From assembly GCA_015680685.1 (NCBI GenBank), contig MNCI01033682.1:273598-337597 (forward strand): a DNA stretch of 64,000 bases. The letters are read 5' to 3'. This DNA comes from Gnetum montanum. Taxonomy: Eukaryota > Streptophyta > Gnetopsida > Gnetales > Gnetaceae. Made by a program: the position numbers and the translations under genes. This document shows positions 46,216 through 58,156 of the stretch, piece by piece. The notes beneath the pieces are model-generated. The model searched no databases and was not told the origin of the DNA. It was given only the letters and a program-made list of their open reading frames with translations. Every line of letters begins with the position of its first letter. Positions within the stretch are counted from its first letter, which is position 1.

Positions 46216-47721
46216 TCCATTCATACGTTTGCAAATTCTTTGTACATTTTTTTCCTTTCTTTAATTATTTTTCGTTTCTTTTTGTGTGTTTCATTTTTCG
46301 CATGATTTCTAATATGTCGTCTTATTGTCTTCAGATGTATGGCATGGATGGTTTTTGTTGCGATGGGTAATGTACACTAGTCCACCTAGTTGTCTGGTTC
46401 CCACTCTCGCATGGTTGTCTTTGGACTTTACATCTATTTTCCGTTCATAACATCGGTAGTGAGTTCCCATCATCCACCCATTCATCCACTTCATGGTTTT
46501 CCCTCTGTTGAGAACATGCAACCCCTTCACTTAACAAACATTATAATTAATGTGTAACTTGTGTAGTTCCCAGACTCAGGGATGACCCAATGGTTTGAAT
46601 TAGGTGTGACGTAAAGGGGAATGCAATATTCATCGCTCTGTCCTATTCCTTGGATGGCTAGTGTGTCCTTACGAATTTCCTACCACTCCATGTTCTTCTC
46701 TCCATGGAAGCTTTTGGGCAGTTCAACCTTGCATGGTGTGTGGTCCTCACCAAAAAATTAAAAAAAAGAAATAAACATGAGGATTCAATGCACATCCCTT
46801 GGTTAGATGCATGCGAACATGCATGGGTATTTGCATGGTGTGGTTCCCCCGAAAGAAAAAAGAGAGAGAAGAAGAATCATGAGAGAAACAAACAAACAAA
46901 AACAAAAACTCATGACATCAATGGTGGGAATTCAAAGCACACCCCTTAGACCACCTCTCATGGGCCACAAGCACTAGTTATGGGACTTCTTTGATCCCCT
47001 CTAACTTCGTCCCATCTCACTTCCTTCCTCTCACATTTGTGGAGTGGTGGTTCTATGTGGGGTTATTCTTGCTTCCTTAGGGGATGGCTGGGACTTCATC
47101 TATTGTTGCGATGTCACTGAATGTGGATGGTTTTGGGTCTGAACTCAGGAACGGTTCTACCAAGTCACTTAACCACAACTGCACATGGGATTTCATGTGA
47201 CCGACGATCGGAATTCCATTTTCCTATCTCTCTGTCTTCACCCAGTTCTCCCCGTAACTCACCTCACTGCTGATCTTATGTTGTGAAAGTTCTTCATGAT
47301 TTCCTTGGGCTTGCCATGCCTTGGTGGGATCTCTTAAGTAAGAGTCTTAACTGGCAAACACCATTTCTTGACCCTAGGGCCAATGGACCCCGGTGTTAGG
47401 GATATGCAAGGACTACTAAGGCTATGGCTTGCTATGGGGAGGACCCACTTACATCTCCTTGGTCCTGCTTGTTAAGCCCCCCATCCTTTGGATTTCGTGG
47501 TTGATTAGTTTTCGGGTCCCATCGCTTGCTTTATTCCCTGCAGAGTTCTTTTTGAGTCCTGTTCTCCTATTTTTGACTCTTTTTCGTGCCCAATTACCTT
47601 CCTCATGTCCTTAGCTATGATCGGGCCTCTCATGCACTTCAACCGCCCCAATTTGGCATTTCAAATTCATCATTTCTGGCTTTTTTCAGGTTGGTCAATG
47701 CTGGTCAATAGGTAAACACCC
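46216..47721 (+). other. E5 post-integrase noncoding block
   Basis: About 1.5 kb alignable with E2 and E4 but with no shared frame. The GCATGGTGTGGTTCCC...GAATTCAAAGCACA segment occurs twice (near 46730-46800 and 46833-46940). The hairpin arm TATGCAAG is at 47403-47410, with a partner decayed to CTTACAT. Confidence 0.72.
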
Positions 47722-47832
47722 TTGCATATACAGGGCCCCGTATACGCAACCACTGCGTATACATGACCCCGTCAACGCAGCACCTAACCCCATACACGGC
47801 CCCATCGATGCAGCACCTAACCCCTATATATA
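47722..47832 (+). promoter_or_regulatory. E5 internal U3-like promoter
   Basis: It contains GGGCCCCGTATACGCAAC, GTATACATGACCCCGTCAAC and GGCCCCATCGATGCAG units, then TATATATA at 47825-47832. The GTATACG and GTCAACG words are also found in U3 of this same element (51310-51400) and not in U3 of E1, E2 or E4. Confidence 0.65.
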
Positions 47833-47977
47833 CACCTACTGCGCTTTGAAATTTTCATCATTTAGAATCCAAATTGAGGGGAGTTTTTGCTATTTTTTCT
47901 ACCTAACCTTTCCCAACTCACCTACATTCCATCACGAGTCCGCCTTAACCAATCCTCACCCTTTTAAGCAACCGGAG

Positions 47978-48190
47978 GTATGCTCTCAGTCGTGGGGGTT
48001 GATGCCTATGTGTAATTAATTAATTAATTAATTAGTTGGTTAATTATGAAAACTTTGGCTCTAACCCATAAATTGACACTCCGGGAGACTTAAAGGTGTG
48101 CTTGTGCTAACAACATAACTTGGTCAAATTGAGAAGGTGTATACGGACCACCTTATGTATGGTCTAACGGCCGGTTATGTTTGATTGTAG
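47978..48190 (+). other. E5 predicted intron upstream of the accessory frame
   Basis: Donor CCGGAG|GTATGC at 47972-47983, acceptor TTGATTGTAG ending at 48190, ATG directly after. It includes a (TTAA)n run at 48013-48034. 213 bp. Confidence 0.6.
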
Positions 48191-51045
48191 ATGGCAGCCA
48201 AACCAAGGCATCCAAGGGGCGAAGGACTGTCACAACCAAGGGACAAGCGCCCATGCACGGGAAGGGGACAAGGAGTGCATCTACTAGAGCATGCGGAGGG
48301 CTCTCATGCAACTGGGCCCCTCCACAAAGGACCTGGCATGGAATTTGGCCATCAGATTCCTGAAGAGGAGATTCCTAGCGAGCAATTGCAAGGGATGAAA
48401 CTCCTAGGATAGCACCACGGCTTGAGGTCATCCTGACCTAAGCCTGCCTTGATGCTATCATGCCACACAAGGTGCAATAGATGGTCCTCCAAATGCTAAA
48501 TTTTGGACCATTCCTTGAGAACATGCCAGAAGAAGTGAGGCTTCAGCTGCAGAACTCTTTGATGTGGCCAATCATCACAACTAGTGATGAATGATACTTA
48601 GGAGAAACTTATCTCTTCTAGATGAATCAGCAACCAGGGTCTAGAGTAAGAATCAAAGACATTTATGTCTCTTACTCTTGGAAGATGATAACGCAAGCTT
48701 TGGGGTTGCCCAAGATCGGGGTAGATGTGGTGGAAATTCTAAAGTAGGCCGATCTAGAGGTAAAGGTGGAATGGACCAAACAGTGCTATGGGGTAGAGCG
48801 CAAGGAATTCGGCTCTCTAACCACTACGGAGAGAGTGTACTCAAAGATTGCATCTTACCACCTGAACCCAACGGTAAGACCCAGTAAAATCATAGCCTTC
48901 TCCACTTGTGCATGTGCTGCCTTGAGTGGGAAATTCCCAATGAGTCTTCCATAGTTGTTGTTTTTGGAGATTAAAAAGAGGTTCGCTGAGAATGAATGTG
49001 GAAGATGAGGTCTCCCCTTTCCCTGCCTAATCTAAAAGTTGTGCAAATGGGCAGGGATAGCACAGTACTCCAATGATGTAATCCAGTGCACCCCAATTGC
49101 CTCTTGGTGAGAAATGATGAAGGATAAAACTCTTGCCGCGACATAGATAGAGGAGGAGCAACAACCACCTCGACCACTTGCACAAACAATGCAGCCGGGC
49201 TCGCAAACCATAGTAGAATACATCCATGAGATCCAGGAAATGCTCTCGAGCTAGCAAGAGCAATCCAGCAAGATTGGTGGAGGAGAAGACCCTTCGGTCT
49301 ATCATCCTATCATGAGCCACCTAGAGCAAGTGGCCCAATCAGTTAGCTTGCTTGAAAGGGCAGGGCCAATATTCTCTGCTGCCCAAGCACAAGTGCCAAC
49401 CAGAATAGATCCAAGCATTCAAGAGGTAACAGTATCAACCCAATAGTTATTCCCTAAAATTTTAAGAAATGCTGCTACCTTCTTGGCACGCTTGGAAGAT
49501 GGTGAAGGGGCGATGGTCCTGGTGATGCAGCACAAGGGAGAGGAGGTTGCAGCCGAAGTGGTTACTGACACAATTGCTATGGTTCTCAATGCATCGACAG
49601 CACTTGTACCAAATGTTCATGGACTGCAAGATGTACAGGTGTTTGCCAGAACTTCGCGTAGCAAGATTGATGCATCCCAACATGAGGAGTGGTTGGACCA
49701 ACTAATGGGAACTAGGCAACTACTTCTGGATGTCTTCAACCTTCCAGAAAACACTACTTCAACCCAGTCGAAGCTACTCTTAGCAAGGGGCAAGAGCCTC
49801 GTTTTGGAAGGGCAACTTGAAGGTGCTCAAGTTGCTTGTCAAAGCTTGGCAACAGAGGTAGCCCAATTAAGAGCTCAACTTGCCGATCCAGCCATCCTTG
49901 ACCACGAAATCACCAGGGATGAAGCTTTTCAGCAGCTTCAACTTAAACTACAAGTCATCGAGGATGTGCGAGAGATGGCGATCTTTGACAAGTCCGTGGC
50001 AAACGCCCGAGCACATCGCTTAGATAAGGACTTGGCAGAGGTTCGCCAGGAGAATGTGCGACTGACCACGGAGGTCCATCGCCTGCGCGACATTGGTGCA
50101 AAAAATGAACATATGAAAAATTTTATCCATCAACAGCAGGAATAACTAGCCAGGGTGAACGCTGACGTGAGAAGGTTGGTTGCTGAAAATTGAAATCTGT
50201 CAATGGAGGAGGTTCTGGCATTGCAACAGAATTCTGCAATTGAAATCGCCGCTTGGAAAAATGAGGCCCTGAAATTTGAAAACATCAAAAATCATTACAG
50301 GGACCAAGTGGGATTGTAGAAGGAAGTGAACAAAAAACACATTCAAGTCGCAAAGATCAAAATGAACCAAGTGCTCCAACAGCTCTGAGAGGGAGGTGAT
50401 GCATGGCAACCTATCTTCGATGGGTTGAATGACTACAATCAAGCTGAAATCTGCCTTAAGGAGTTGTAGATTGAAGAGATGATAGAATATATGGAGCTCA
50501 CCAACCTTCGATATGCAAACCTAGCTATACTCACAACTAGGAAACTACGGTCAGAGTTAGAAAAGCAAGTGGCCGCCTCTTATTCCCTATACGAGGGTGA
50601 GTTCCAGGCACATAAGGCAACAAAGCAGAAGCTAGAAATGGTAAACGTGGAACTCAAGGTTCTCCGCAAAAGCTTTGAAGGACAACGTACAGTCACAGAG
50701 GACCTAGCTCGTAAAATGAATGACTACCAGCAGCTATAGGCATCAATTCGAGCATTTGACATCGAACGCAAGCAGTTCGTAGCCTGGTTTGTCAACCTAA
50801 AAGAACTCCTTCCAGCATTGCCATGCCCTTGGGAAGTTCTAGTTCTAGCACACATTGGAGAAGTTGCCTAGATAGTGAACCACCCCAGAAGCAAAGAAGA
50901 AAAAATGAGGGCTCTCTTGGAGGCTTTCCAGTTATCTCTAGAATTTGTAGCTACCACGGGATAGTCGTCATTCATGCCGCCACCAACACATGGGCAAGAG
51001 GCTGGAGAAGGTCCGTCAGAACCACCATCCCTAGGGATGGTGTGA
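48191..51045 (+). pseudogene. E5 accessory coiled-coil protein frame (best copy)
   Basis: About 950 codons from M-A-A-K-P-R to S-L-G-M-V-stop at 51043-51045. One shift near 48400 moves the frame; afterwards it stays in one frame with scattered TAG/TGA/TAA. The N-terminal half is probably globular: P-I-I-T-T-S-D-E, I-K-D-I-Y-V-S-Y-S, K-Q-C-Y-G-V-E-R-K-E-F-G, Y-H-L-N-P-T-V-R-P. A Gln/Pro-rich hinge is near 49150. From 49483 an uninterrupted 220-codon stretch is strongly heptad-like (SKLLLARGKSLVLEGQLEGA, and D-L-A-E-V-R-Q-E-N-V-R-L-T-T-E-V). A second coiled coil is at 50479-50739. The tail has W-E-V-L-V-L-A-H-I-G and HPRSKEEKMRALLEAFQL. No signal peptide or membrane span. Function unknown; length and ends are conserved in four elements. 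Confidence 0.78.
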
Positions 51046-51216
51046 TCTTCTCTAGCAATTTTGTGCATCATCCTACATAACAAAGGCTCCAGGACCATTG
51101 AGGTATTCAATTTTATCTCTGAACATCGCCATTTTTGTAATTTGTCCTTCTCTGTAACTCGGGCACTTGGTCAAGTTAATGTTGTGTCATGTGTGTGTCA
51201 AGTCATGTGCATTGTT

Positions 51217-51222
51217 AATAAA
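51217..51222 (+). terminator. AATAAA after the E5 accessory frame
   Basis: A poly(A)-type signal about 170 bp after the accessory stop and before the polypurine tract. E1 has AATAAA at the matching place (25392-25397); E2 and E4 have AATAAT. It could end a separate accessory transcript upstream of the LTR signal. Confidence 0.4.
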
Positions 51223-51270
51223 AGTCCATACCTTCCAAATTATAGAGTAACTCGAGGATGAATTTTTACT

Positions 51271-51284
51271 CAGTCATGGGGGTA
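51271..51284 (+). promoter_or_regulatory. E5 polypurine tract
   Basis: CAGTCATGGGGGTA ends directly at the LTR start TGATGAAG; this is the plus-strand priming site. Confidence 0.8.
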
Positions 51285-52198
51285 TGATGAAGTGTCATTA
51301 AGTCAATGCATCGACTAGGTCATGTATACGGGGTCGCATATACGCGGCCGCGTCGACGCGGCCCCTTCAACGTAGCCTTCCATGGGTCAACGTGGCCCCG
51401 TTTACGCGGAGCCTATTTCGGCCTATAAATAAGAGGGCCTTCTACCTCAGTTAGGTATCTTTCAGTTAGTTGTAGCGAAGCTCTTGTAGTTTGTTCCCGC
51501 AGGAGATAGAATGTTTTCCAAGTGCCCGCAGCAGGTGTAAGAAAAGTGATTAGCTCTTTATTCGAGCGTTGATGTATTTGAGCCCATTGGCATGATGGCA
51601 ATAAAGACAAACTATTCAAGCATTCCTTGTAGCATTTGGACTTAGCTATTGTATGCATTCAGTAGTTTAATATGTTTATGCTTTGTTAATTACTTGCTAA
51701 TTACTTAGGTTTTTGTTATTATTATTTCAATCGATATTGCTCATTCGTAGTTCGTAAAGGCCATAAGTACGACCATCTCGAACGTAAATCAAACACTTGG
51801 TAAACCCAGTGACGCTTAACGTCTGATAACCCAGAAGTGTTAGGAGATGCTCAGAACGTGCTCAGAAGATGGGACCAGATACTTATGCTAGGAATAGTTA
51901 GAATACAAGCTAGGATAATTAGAGATTAGATAATAGTTTATTCCTTACTTTTCATACCTTAATTAGCCGCCAAAAGATAAGTAGAAAGGTAGAAAAATCA
52001 TTAACCTTAGTCTCACTTAACCATTGTAAACAAAATCTCATAAGTGAGATTAGGAGGACAACGACCGTTCTAACCCAAGGTTTCACTGGGTAGAGTCTGG
52101 TGTATGTTAAGTGCTTACAGTTTACGGATTTCGACTGAGTCACGTGTGACCACCCATGATTCGTATGGTTGGGCGTAGGGGTACCTAGCCGCTCATCA
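51285..52198 (+). repeat. E5 3' LTR
   Basis: TGATGAAGTG to GCTCATCA, 914 bp. The CpG-rich U3 array (GTATACGGGGTCGC, CGCGTCGACGCGGCCCC, GTCAACGTGGCCCC units) lies at 51310-51415. TATAAATA is at 51424-51431 and AATAAA at 51600-51605. Target copy CTATC follows. Confidence 0.95.
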
Positions 52199-52203
52199 CT
52201 ATC

Positions 52204-52835
52204 CAAGTGGAGCTCCACCACAACCATATGAACAATATCAACAACGGCATCAACCACAGTTGTGGGGAATGCCATCACCAATACAGCAATACCCTTATAG
52301 GTAATCAAATCTATACGGGTACTATGTTCAACAACCTATTTCCCCATGAAGCTCTGCAAGCCACGCATCATTCTAGCATCACTATTACCCTTCAAAGTAC
52401 CATCAAACTTATTCATCATCTACTCGAGGGGAGCATCCATAATCATACCTTCCTCCACATCCATCTGCACACATCCCTCTACCCTCTACCCAATTACCTC
52501 CTACTCCATCTATGTAGGGTAAAATTCCCTCACAACCACAACAACGAAATGCTACAAGGGTTGTACATTCACAACCAGCTTTCTAGCTGAGTGGTTTGGA
52601 CAATCATTCCAGGAAATGACCATGTTTCTAACCCAACAGTCTTCCCAAACCCTCATAACCTAATGTGGCTAGTTGCCCTACATCTCCAACACCCTCATCA
52701 CATTAAACACATTTGAGTACCCTTTGAACCAAATGTTTCCTCAAATCCACACCATAATGTTAACTCATGTTGTTTTTGATTGAATCAAGGCTAGCAACCT
52801 TCCCACAAAAAGATTTGACCCAGGAAGTCCTCTTA
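52204..52835 (+). pseudogene. gag: E4 gag tail after E5
   Basis: It continues the Gln/Pro-rich gag tail cut at 39170 (C-A-A-G-T-G-G-A-G-C bases match the same point in E5). It has an H/P-rich open stretch in a shifted frame at 52207-52590 and leads into protease. Confidence 0.85.
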
Positions 52836-53650
52836 TTTACTTACAAATTGCTAGACATGAGCCATGTAAGGCTCTTCTTGATTCTAGTTCTAGTGTCAAT
52901 CTCATCTCCCATGATATGTACAAAGCCTAGAACCTACTACCTCTCAAAAAGAGCAACATCCATTTGGAATTGGCTAACCAGTCAATCACTATTCCTTTGG
53001 GAGTAGTGGAGGACATTGTGACCATAGTTTGTGGGCGGTCCTATCTTGTTAATTTTTTGGTGATCAAGGTAGAGAACTACAAAGGTGACTTCCTCATCAT
53101 TCTGGGAAGGGCTTGGTTAAGCATGATTGATGTAAGAATTGGCATAAGGGACTTCTCCCTGGAAATCTCTAAGGAGAACAAATTTGGATGACTAGAGAAG
53201 AAGAGTGTTCCATGCATCATGTACAGTCATAATGGGTGCAACTATGTGTAGAAAATTTGGTCTATTAAAAGTACATTCATCAAAGCATGCAATTAGTGTG
53301 CACAAGGAATAGATATCCAAAGGTGCATGTATGCAACAGTCACTAAACAAGAGGGCACCCAATGGTTGACAACTAACTTTGATAGAAGCACATTATGCAT
53401 GGAACTAATTGAGGGCTTAACATGTGCTTATGTTGAAAACATGAATGAAGTTGAGTAAGTTCATCACCAACTCTTTGATGATGAAGATGATGATACCTGT
53501 TGGTTAGAGTTGGAAATCCTTGATAATTTCAAGCAGGAGCCCCTAGAGTTAAAAACTCTACCAATAGGCATGGGGTATTGATTTTTAAATAATGGAATGT
53601 CTATTATAGTCAATGCAAATCTTGCTCCCAAACAAAAAGACAAGCTATTG
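52836..53650 (+). pseudogene. E4 protease and PR-RT linker
   Basis: The active site reads L-L-D-S-S-S-S-V-N-L-I (Gly to Ser). An open stretch (52964-53191) holds M-E-L-A-N-Q-S-I-T-I-P-L-G-V-V and F-L-I-I-L-G-R-A-W-L-S. The linker follows with E-D-D-D-T-C-W and decayed N-G-K. Confidence 0.87.
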
Positions 53651-55020
53651 TAGGTGGTCAAAAAATGGCCAATAACCTTTGCTTGGTCATATCCCAAACT
53701 GATTGTAATCGATCTAAGGATATGTCAGCATCGCATCTACACTAATCCAACCTTGACGCTAAGAAGGCAACCACAAAGGTGGCTAAACCCCAAGCTAAAA
53801 AAGATCATCAAGGAGGAAATAGAACAACTCCTCAAGGTGAGGTTTATCTATCCCATTGCATATAGTGAGTGGGTTAGCCCACTCATAATTGTGTTAAAGA
53901 AAGATGGCAAGTGGTGGATCTACATTGACTTTAGGTTGTTGAACATGGCAACATTTAAAGATCATTTTACATTGCTATTTGTGGACCAAGTGTTGAACAC
54001 CATTTCTAAGCATTGCTATTATAGCTTCTTGGATGGTTATAGTGGCTATAACCAAATCCAGATTATGCCCGAAGAACAAGCCAAGACAACATTCACAAGC
54101 CTTTGGGGGACTTTTGCATATTATACGATGCCATTTGGTCTATGTAATGCCCCTACAACATTTCAATTCTTGGTCCTTACTATTTTTCAATAGTAGATTG
54201 GTAGTGAGGTAGAAGTCTTTATTGATGACTTCTCTATCTATGGGGCTACATTTGAGTAAGCCCTAGATCACCTTGAGCAGGTACTAAAAAGATGCATCAA
54301 AACAAACCTTAGGCTCAATTGGCAGAAATGCTAATTAATGGTCTAGGAAGGCATAGTATTGGGGGCACCAAATTTCACAAAAAGGGATTGAGGTAGACCT
54401 TGAAAAGATAAGGGTCATCCAAGGAATCACACAAAAACTAGATACAGTTAAAGATGTTCGATCATCCCTTGGACACATTGGCTACTACTGGTAATTCATA
54501 GAGAATTTCTCTAAAATTGCAAAGCTATTGGTTGAGATTACGAAGAAAGATGCTCCTTTTATATGGACCAAGGAGTGTGAACATGCATTTCAACAATTAA
54601 AGGAAAAACTCATAGAAACTCCAATTCTACAAGCACTAGACTGGTTTAGACCATTTCACATACTAACAAATGCATCTAATTGTGCCTTGGAAGCCATGCT
54701 TTCATAGTGGATGATAAGAAACATTCATATTACATCCACTGCACAAGGCAAAGCATTGTGGGTGCACAATTGAATTACACCATAACTAAGAAGGAACTAA
54801 TGGCAAGGGTGTATGCTCTTAAAAAGTTTAGGCACTATGTGCTTGGCTATAAGGTATTTGTGCACACAGATCACAATGCCATCTACTTCCTAATGAATAA
54901 GCCAACAATGAGCCCTAGTATCATACAGTGGCTCATGATCTTGTAGAAATTTAATCTCACAATGGTAGATCAAAAAGGAACTGAGAATGTGGTTGTTGAC
55001 CACCTCTCTCAATTAAGATG
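53651..55020 (+). pseudogene. E4 reverse transcriptase and RNase H
   Basis: An open stretch of 179 codons (53654-54193) carries E-I-E-Q-L-L, W-V-S-P-L-I-I-V-L-K-K, Y-Y-S-F-L-D-G-Y-S-G-Y-N-Q-I and M-P-F-G-L-C-N-A-P. The catalytic box is F-I-D-D. RNase H follows with W-T-K-E-C-E-H-A-F, K-K-E-L-M-A, V-H-T-D-H-N-A-I and E-N-V-V-V-D-H-L-S. It is broken at about four points. Confidence 0.9.
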
Positions 55021-55159
55021 GGATAATAAAGAGGAGGAGAGACCACTCTTTGATCAATTTTTATATGAACTCCACTTTACAGGAGCAATCAATAACCAAG
55101 TGCTTGCTAAAACAAAATGGTACAATGGCATCCTCACCTACTTTCTCACTTAGGAAATA

Positions 55160-56320
55160 GTTTCTTCATTAGGCAAAGTACTTTATGGAAATCAACAAAC
55201 TCCTTTGTAAGGTATGCGCCAATGGCCTAGTTCATTGGTGTGTCCTTGATGCAAATCAACTACGTGTTCTCTAGGATGCCCACAAAGGTCCTTGCAGAGG
55301 TCACTATGCAAGAAGGTACACGGTCATAAAAATCCTAATGGTAGGATACTATTGGACTACAATCTTTAGGGATGTCCCACCAATTTGTCTGATCTTGTGA
55401 ATGTTGTCAAAGAGATTGTGGGATGACCACACGAATGGAGGATCCTCAATAGTGGATTCAACCACTAGAGCCCTTTGACATATGGGGCATATACTTCATG
55501 GGTTCCATCACACCCATGTCCAATAGAAAGGCATGTATTATTGTAGCAATCAACTACTGCACCAAATGGGTAGAAGAAACAACCATCACTAACTGTACAT
55601 CATCCACTACTGCTATATTTGTACAAAAAAATATTATAAATAGGTTTTGGTGCCATATGCACTAATTTTTGAGAATGGAACTCATTTTACAGGTGCCACC
55701 TTTCAAAAACTTATGCAATGCTTAGGGGTTAAACATAAACTAACAACACCCTATCTCCCCCAAGCCAACAATCAAGTAGAGGTAACTAATAGGGAGATCA
55801 CAAAGATCCTAATAAGGACCATAAGCAAATATAGGAGAGATTAGAGCACAAAACTCAATGGTGCCCTTTGGGCCTACTGCTCAACATGGAAACTCCCTAT
55901 TGGCTACTCTCGCTATGAGCTAGTGTATAGAAAACTTCCAATGCTTCCAATTCAATCTAAGCTTCATACAATCTCAATAGCTTATGAACTAAACCTTGAC
56001 CTAAGTTTAGTACAAAACGAAAGACTGATCAACCTCAACATGTTAGACAAAAATCAATTAGTGGCCCTACCTTTAAATACAGTGCACAAGGCATTCAACA
56101 AACAACAACATGACCTCCAAATACTTAAAGTAAAATTTCAACTGGGAGATAAGGTTTTCTATTAGAACCCCACACATGTACCCTAAAAAAAATTTCAAAT
56201 GTCATGGTAGGAACCTTATATAATTGATAAAACCTTTCCTAAAGGGACCATGACGATATACAAACCTAAGAGCCCAAATAAAAAGCAGTTACTAAACATG
56301 CAATAAGTGAAGCTTTCCCA
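55160..56320 (+). pseudogene. E4 integrase
   Basis: The zinc region is decayed (C-R-G-H-Y near 55295). Core: G-I-Y-F-M-G-S (first Asp to Tyr), F-E-N-G-T-H-F (second Asp to Glu), N-Q-V-E-V-T-N (Glu kept). The C-terminal part runs to about 56320 with L-G-D-K-V-F-Y. No chromodomain. Confidence 0.87.
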
Positions 56321-57904
56321 TGAGCCAAAGTAAGACAGTATAACAAATACCTCAATGAATGGACAACCACACTCAATTTTTTGGATCTCCTCCTTACAAC
56401 TTAGTCATGGGGGAGATGGCCATTTGTGCTAATCATCCATATGGCTTCTTAGTTTTTTTATTTTTTTTTACACATTTTTGTGTCCATAGTTGTTTATTTT
56501 ACATCTTTTTGATTTTAAAACTTCTTCCTATTTTACACCATTTTTTGTTTTACACCATCATTATTACATTTGAATCTTTCTTGAATATTTTTACATTTTC
56601 TTATATATTTTACTTTATTTTGTTTAAGTGTGATCTTCAAATTTTTGCTAATAAATGTGCTTTGTGCCAACAAGACACAATGGTGCTATTGCTGCTACTA
56701 ATGGTGGTTTGTGCTTTATGTTTTGTTTGCTAATATTTGGTTCCTATTTTTGAATTTTTGTACCAATGGCTCAGTCATGGTTTCTTTTTCATGGAATAGG
56801 CAATGAGTCTACGACATCCACCCATTCACAACCTCTATGGTTTTTCTTATTTTGAGAGTTTGAGGTCCCTTTCATTAAATAAGCCTTTAATAAATTAGTG
56901 ACCTTGGTAGTATCCAAAATTGGAAAGGATTCAAAGATTTGTGCAAGATGTGACTTCAAGGGGACTCAATACTCTTTGTACTCTTCTACTTACTTGGGTG
57001 CTTGAGTGTTTTCATGGACTTCTTACTGTTCCATATCATCTAATAACAAGAAGTCAAATAACATCTTTGCATGGTGTGGCTCCCATCCAAAAAGAAAAAA
57101 AATAAAAAATGATGAGAATTCAAAGCACATATCTTAGACAAAAAAATGGGCTACAAGCACTAGTTATGGAATTAGAAAGACATGTTACCCATGCCTGAAG
57201 GTCCCCTTTAAATAAGGCCCTCTCTCACTTCCTCCTTCTCTTTTCTCCTCTTTGTGGAACAATGGTTGTTCTGTGGGTGCACTCTTGTGTCTTGAGGGGA
57301 TGGATCGATCTTGGAGTGGTAATGTGAATTCACTAAAAGAGATTGGTTTTAGTCTAGACTAAGGATGGATCTTCTCAGGTCATTTTAAACACAAACTCCA
57401 CAAGGGACTTCTTATGACCTCAATTTGAAATTCCATTCCATCTTCTCTATCATCCATCTATGCTGATCATAATTCACCTCACTGCCAGTGTCCATGTTCT
57501 TGATTTCGTGTCTTAGTCTGACGTATTTGAATTCTTAGGTAGAATCTTCTAGGTTTTGATCCTTAATGTCCATTAACCATTAATCACCTATGGGGCCCAT
57601 GGAATCCTTAGGTTGAGGTTATGCAAGGGCAAATAAGGCATGTCCCTACTATGGGGAGGACCTACTTGCATATCTCTTGGTTGGGTTCATTAAGTACCTT
57701 GTCCTTAGATATTTTTTAATCAAAATCTTTCATACACCCATCTTCTGCATCACACATGTGCTTCTTTACATATTTTTCAATTTTTGAGCATTCAAAGATC
57801 CTCTTCAATGATTTTATCATATTCTTGGCTTTTATGGGATTCTGTGGACCCCAAATTCATTGAAAAATTCCTTATATTTTTCAAGTCATTGAAAATTCAA
57901 AATT
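56321..57904 (+). other. E4 post-integrase noncoding block
   Basis: AGTCATGGGGGAGATG (56403-56418) opens the conserved block. GCATGGTGTGGCTCCCAT...GAATTCAAAGCACA lies at 57070-57130, and hairpin arms TATGCAAG (57620-57627) and CTTGCATA (57665-57672) are perfect. No conserved frame. Confidence 0.75.
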
Positions 57905-58009
57905 TTTTGCCTATGGGCTCCATATATAGGGCCCCATCGACAAAGCAAACCCATATACAAGGCCCCATATATGAGGCCCCATCAATGTAAGGGGAAAATA
58001 GTATATATT
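57905..58009 (+). promoter_or_regulatory. E4 internal U3-like promoter
   Basis: Repeated CCATATATAGGGCCCCATC, ATATACAAGGCCCC and ATATATGAGGCCCCATCAAT units are followed by TATATATT at 58002-58009. It lies at the same distance before the splice donor as in the other elements. Confidence 0.62.
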
Positions 58010-58156
58010 TGCATGACCCCACATGAAAAATTTTACATTTTCTCACAAACACCAAGGGAGTTTTTCAAATATTTAGAGCCCAGAACCTTCCAGAGTTCAT
58101 AACTTCCTAACCGTTTATCCAAATTACTCCGTTCTTTAACCCTATAGCTACTAGAG

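Larger units (their letters stand above)
39171..52198 (+). mobile_element. E5: best-preserved LTR retrotransposon, nested in E4
   Basis: It is flanked by perfect CTATC copies at 39166-39170 and 52199-52203. The 3' LTR is complete (51285-52198). The 5' LTR is split by an assembly fault: 39171-39466 is followed by a reversed contig (39468-39990) holding the LTR end, PBS and leader on the minus strand. Gag, pol, internal promoter, intron and accessory frame are present with relatively few stops. It is the youngest of the five by nesting order and by decay. Confidence 0.94.
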
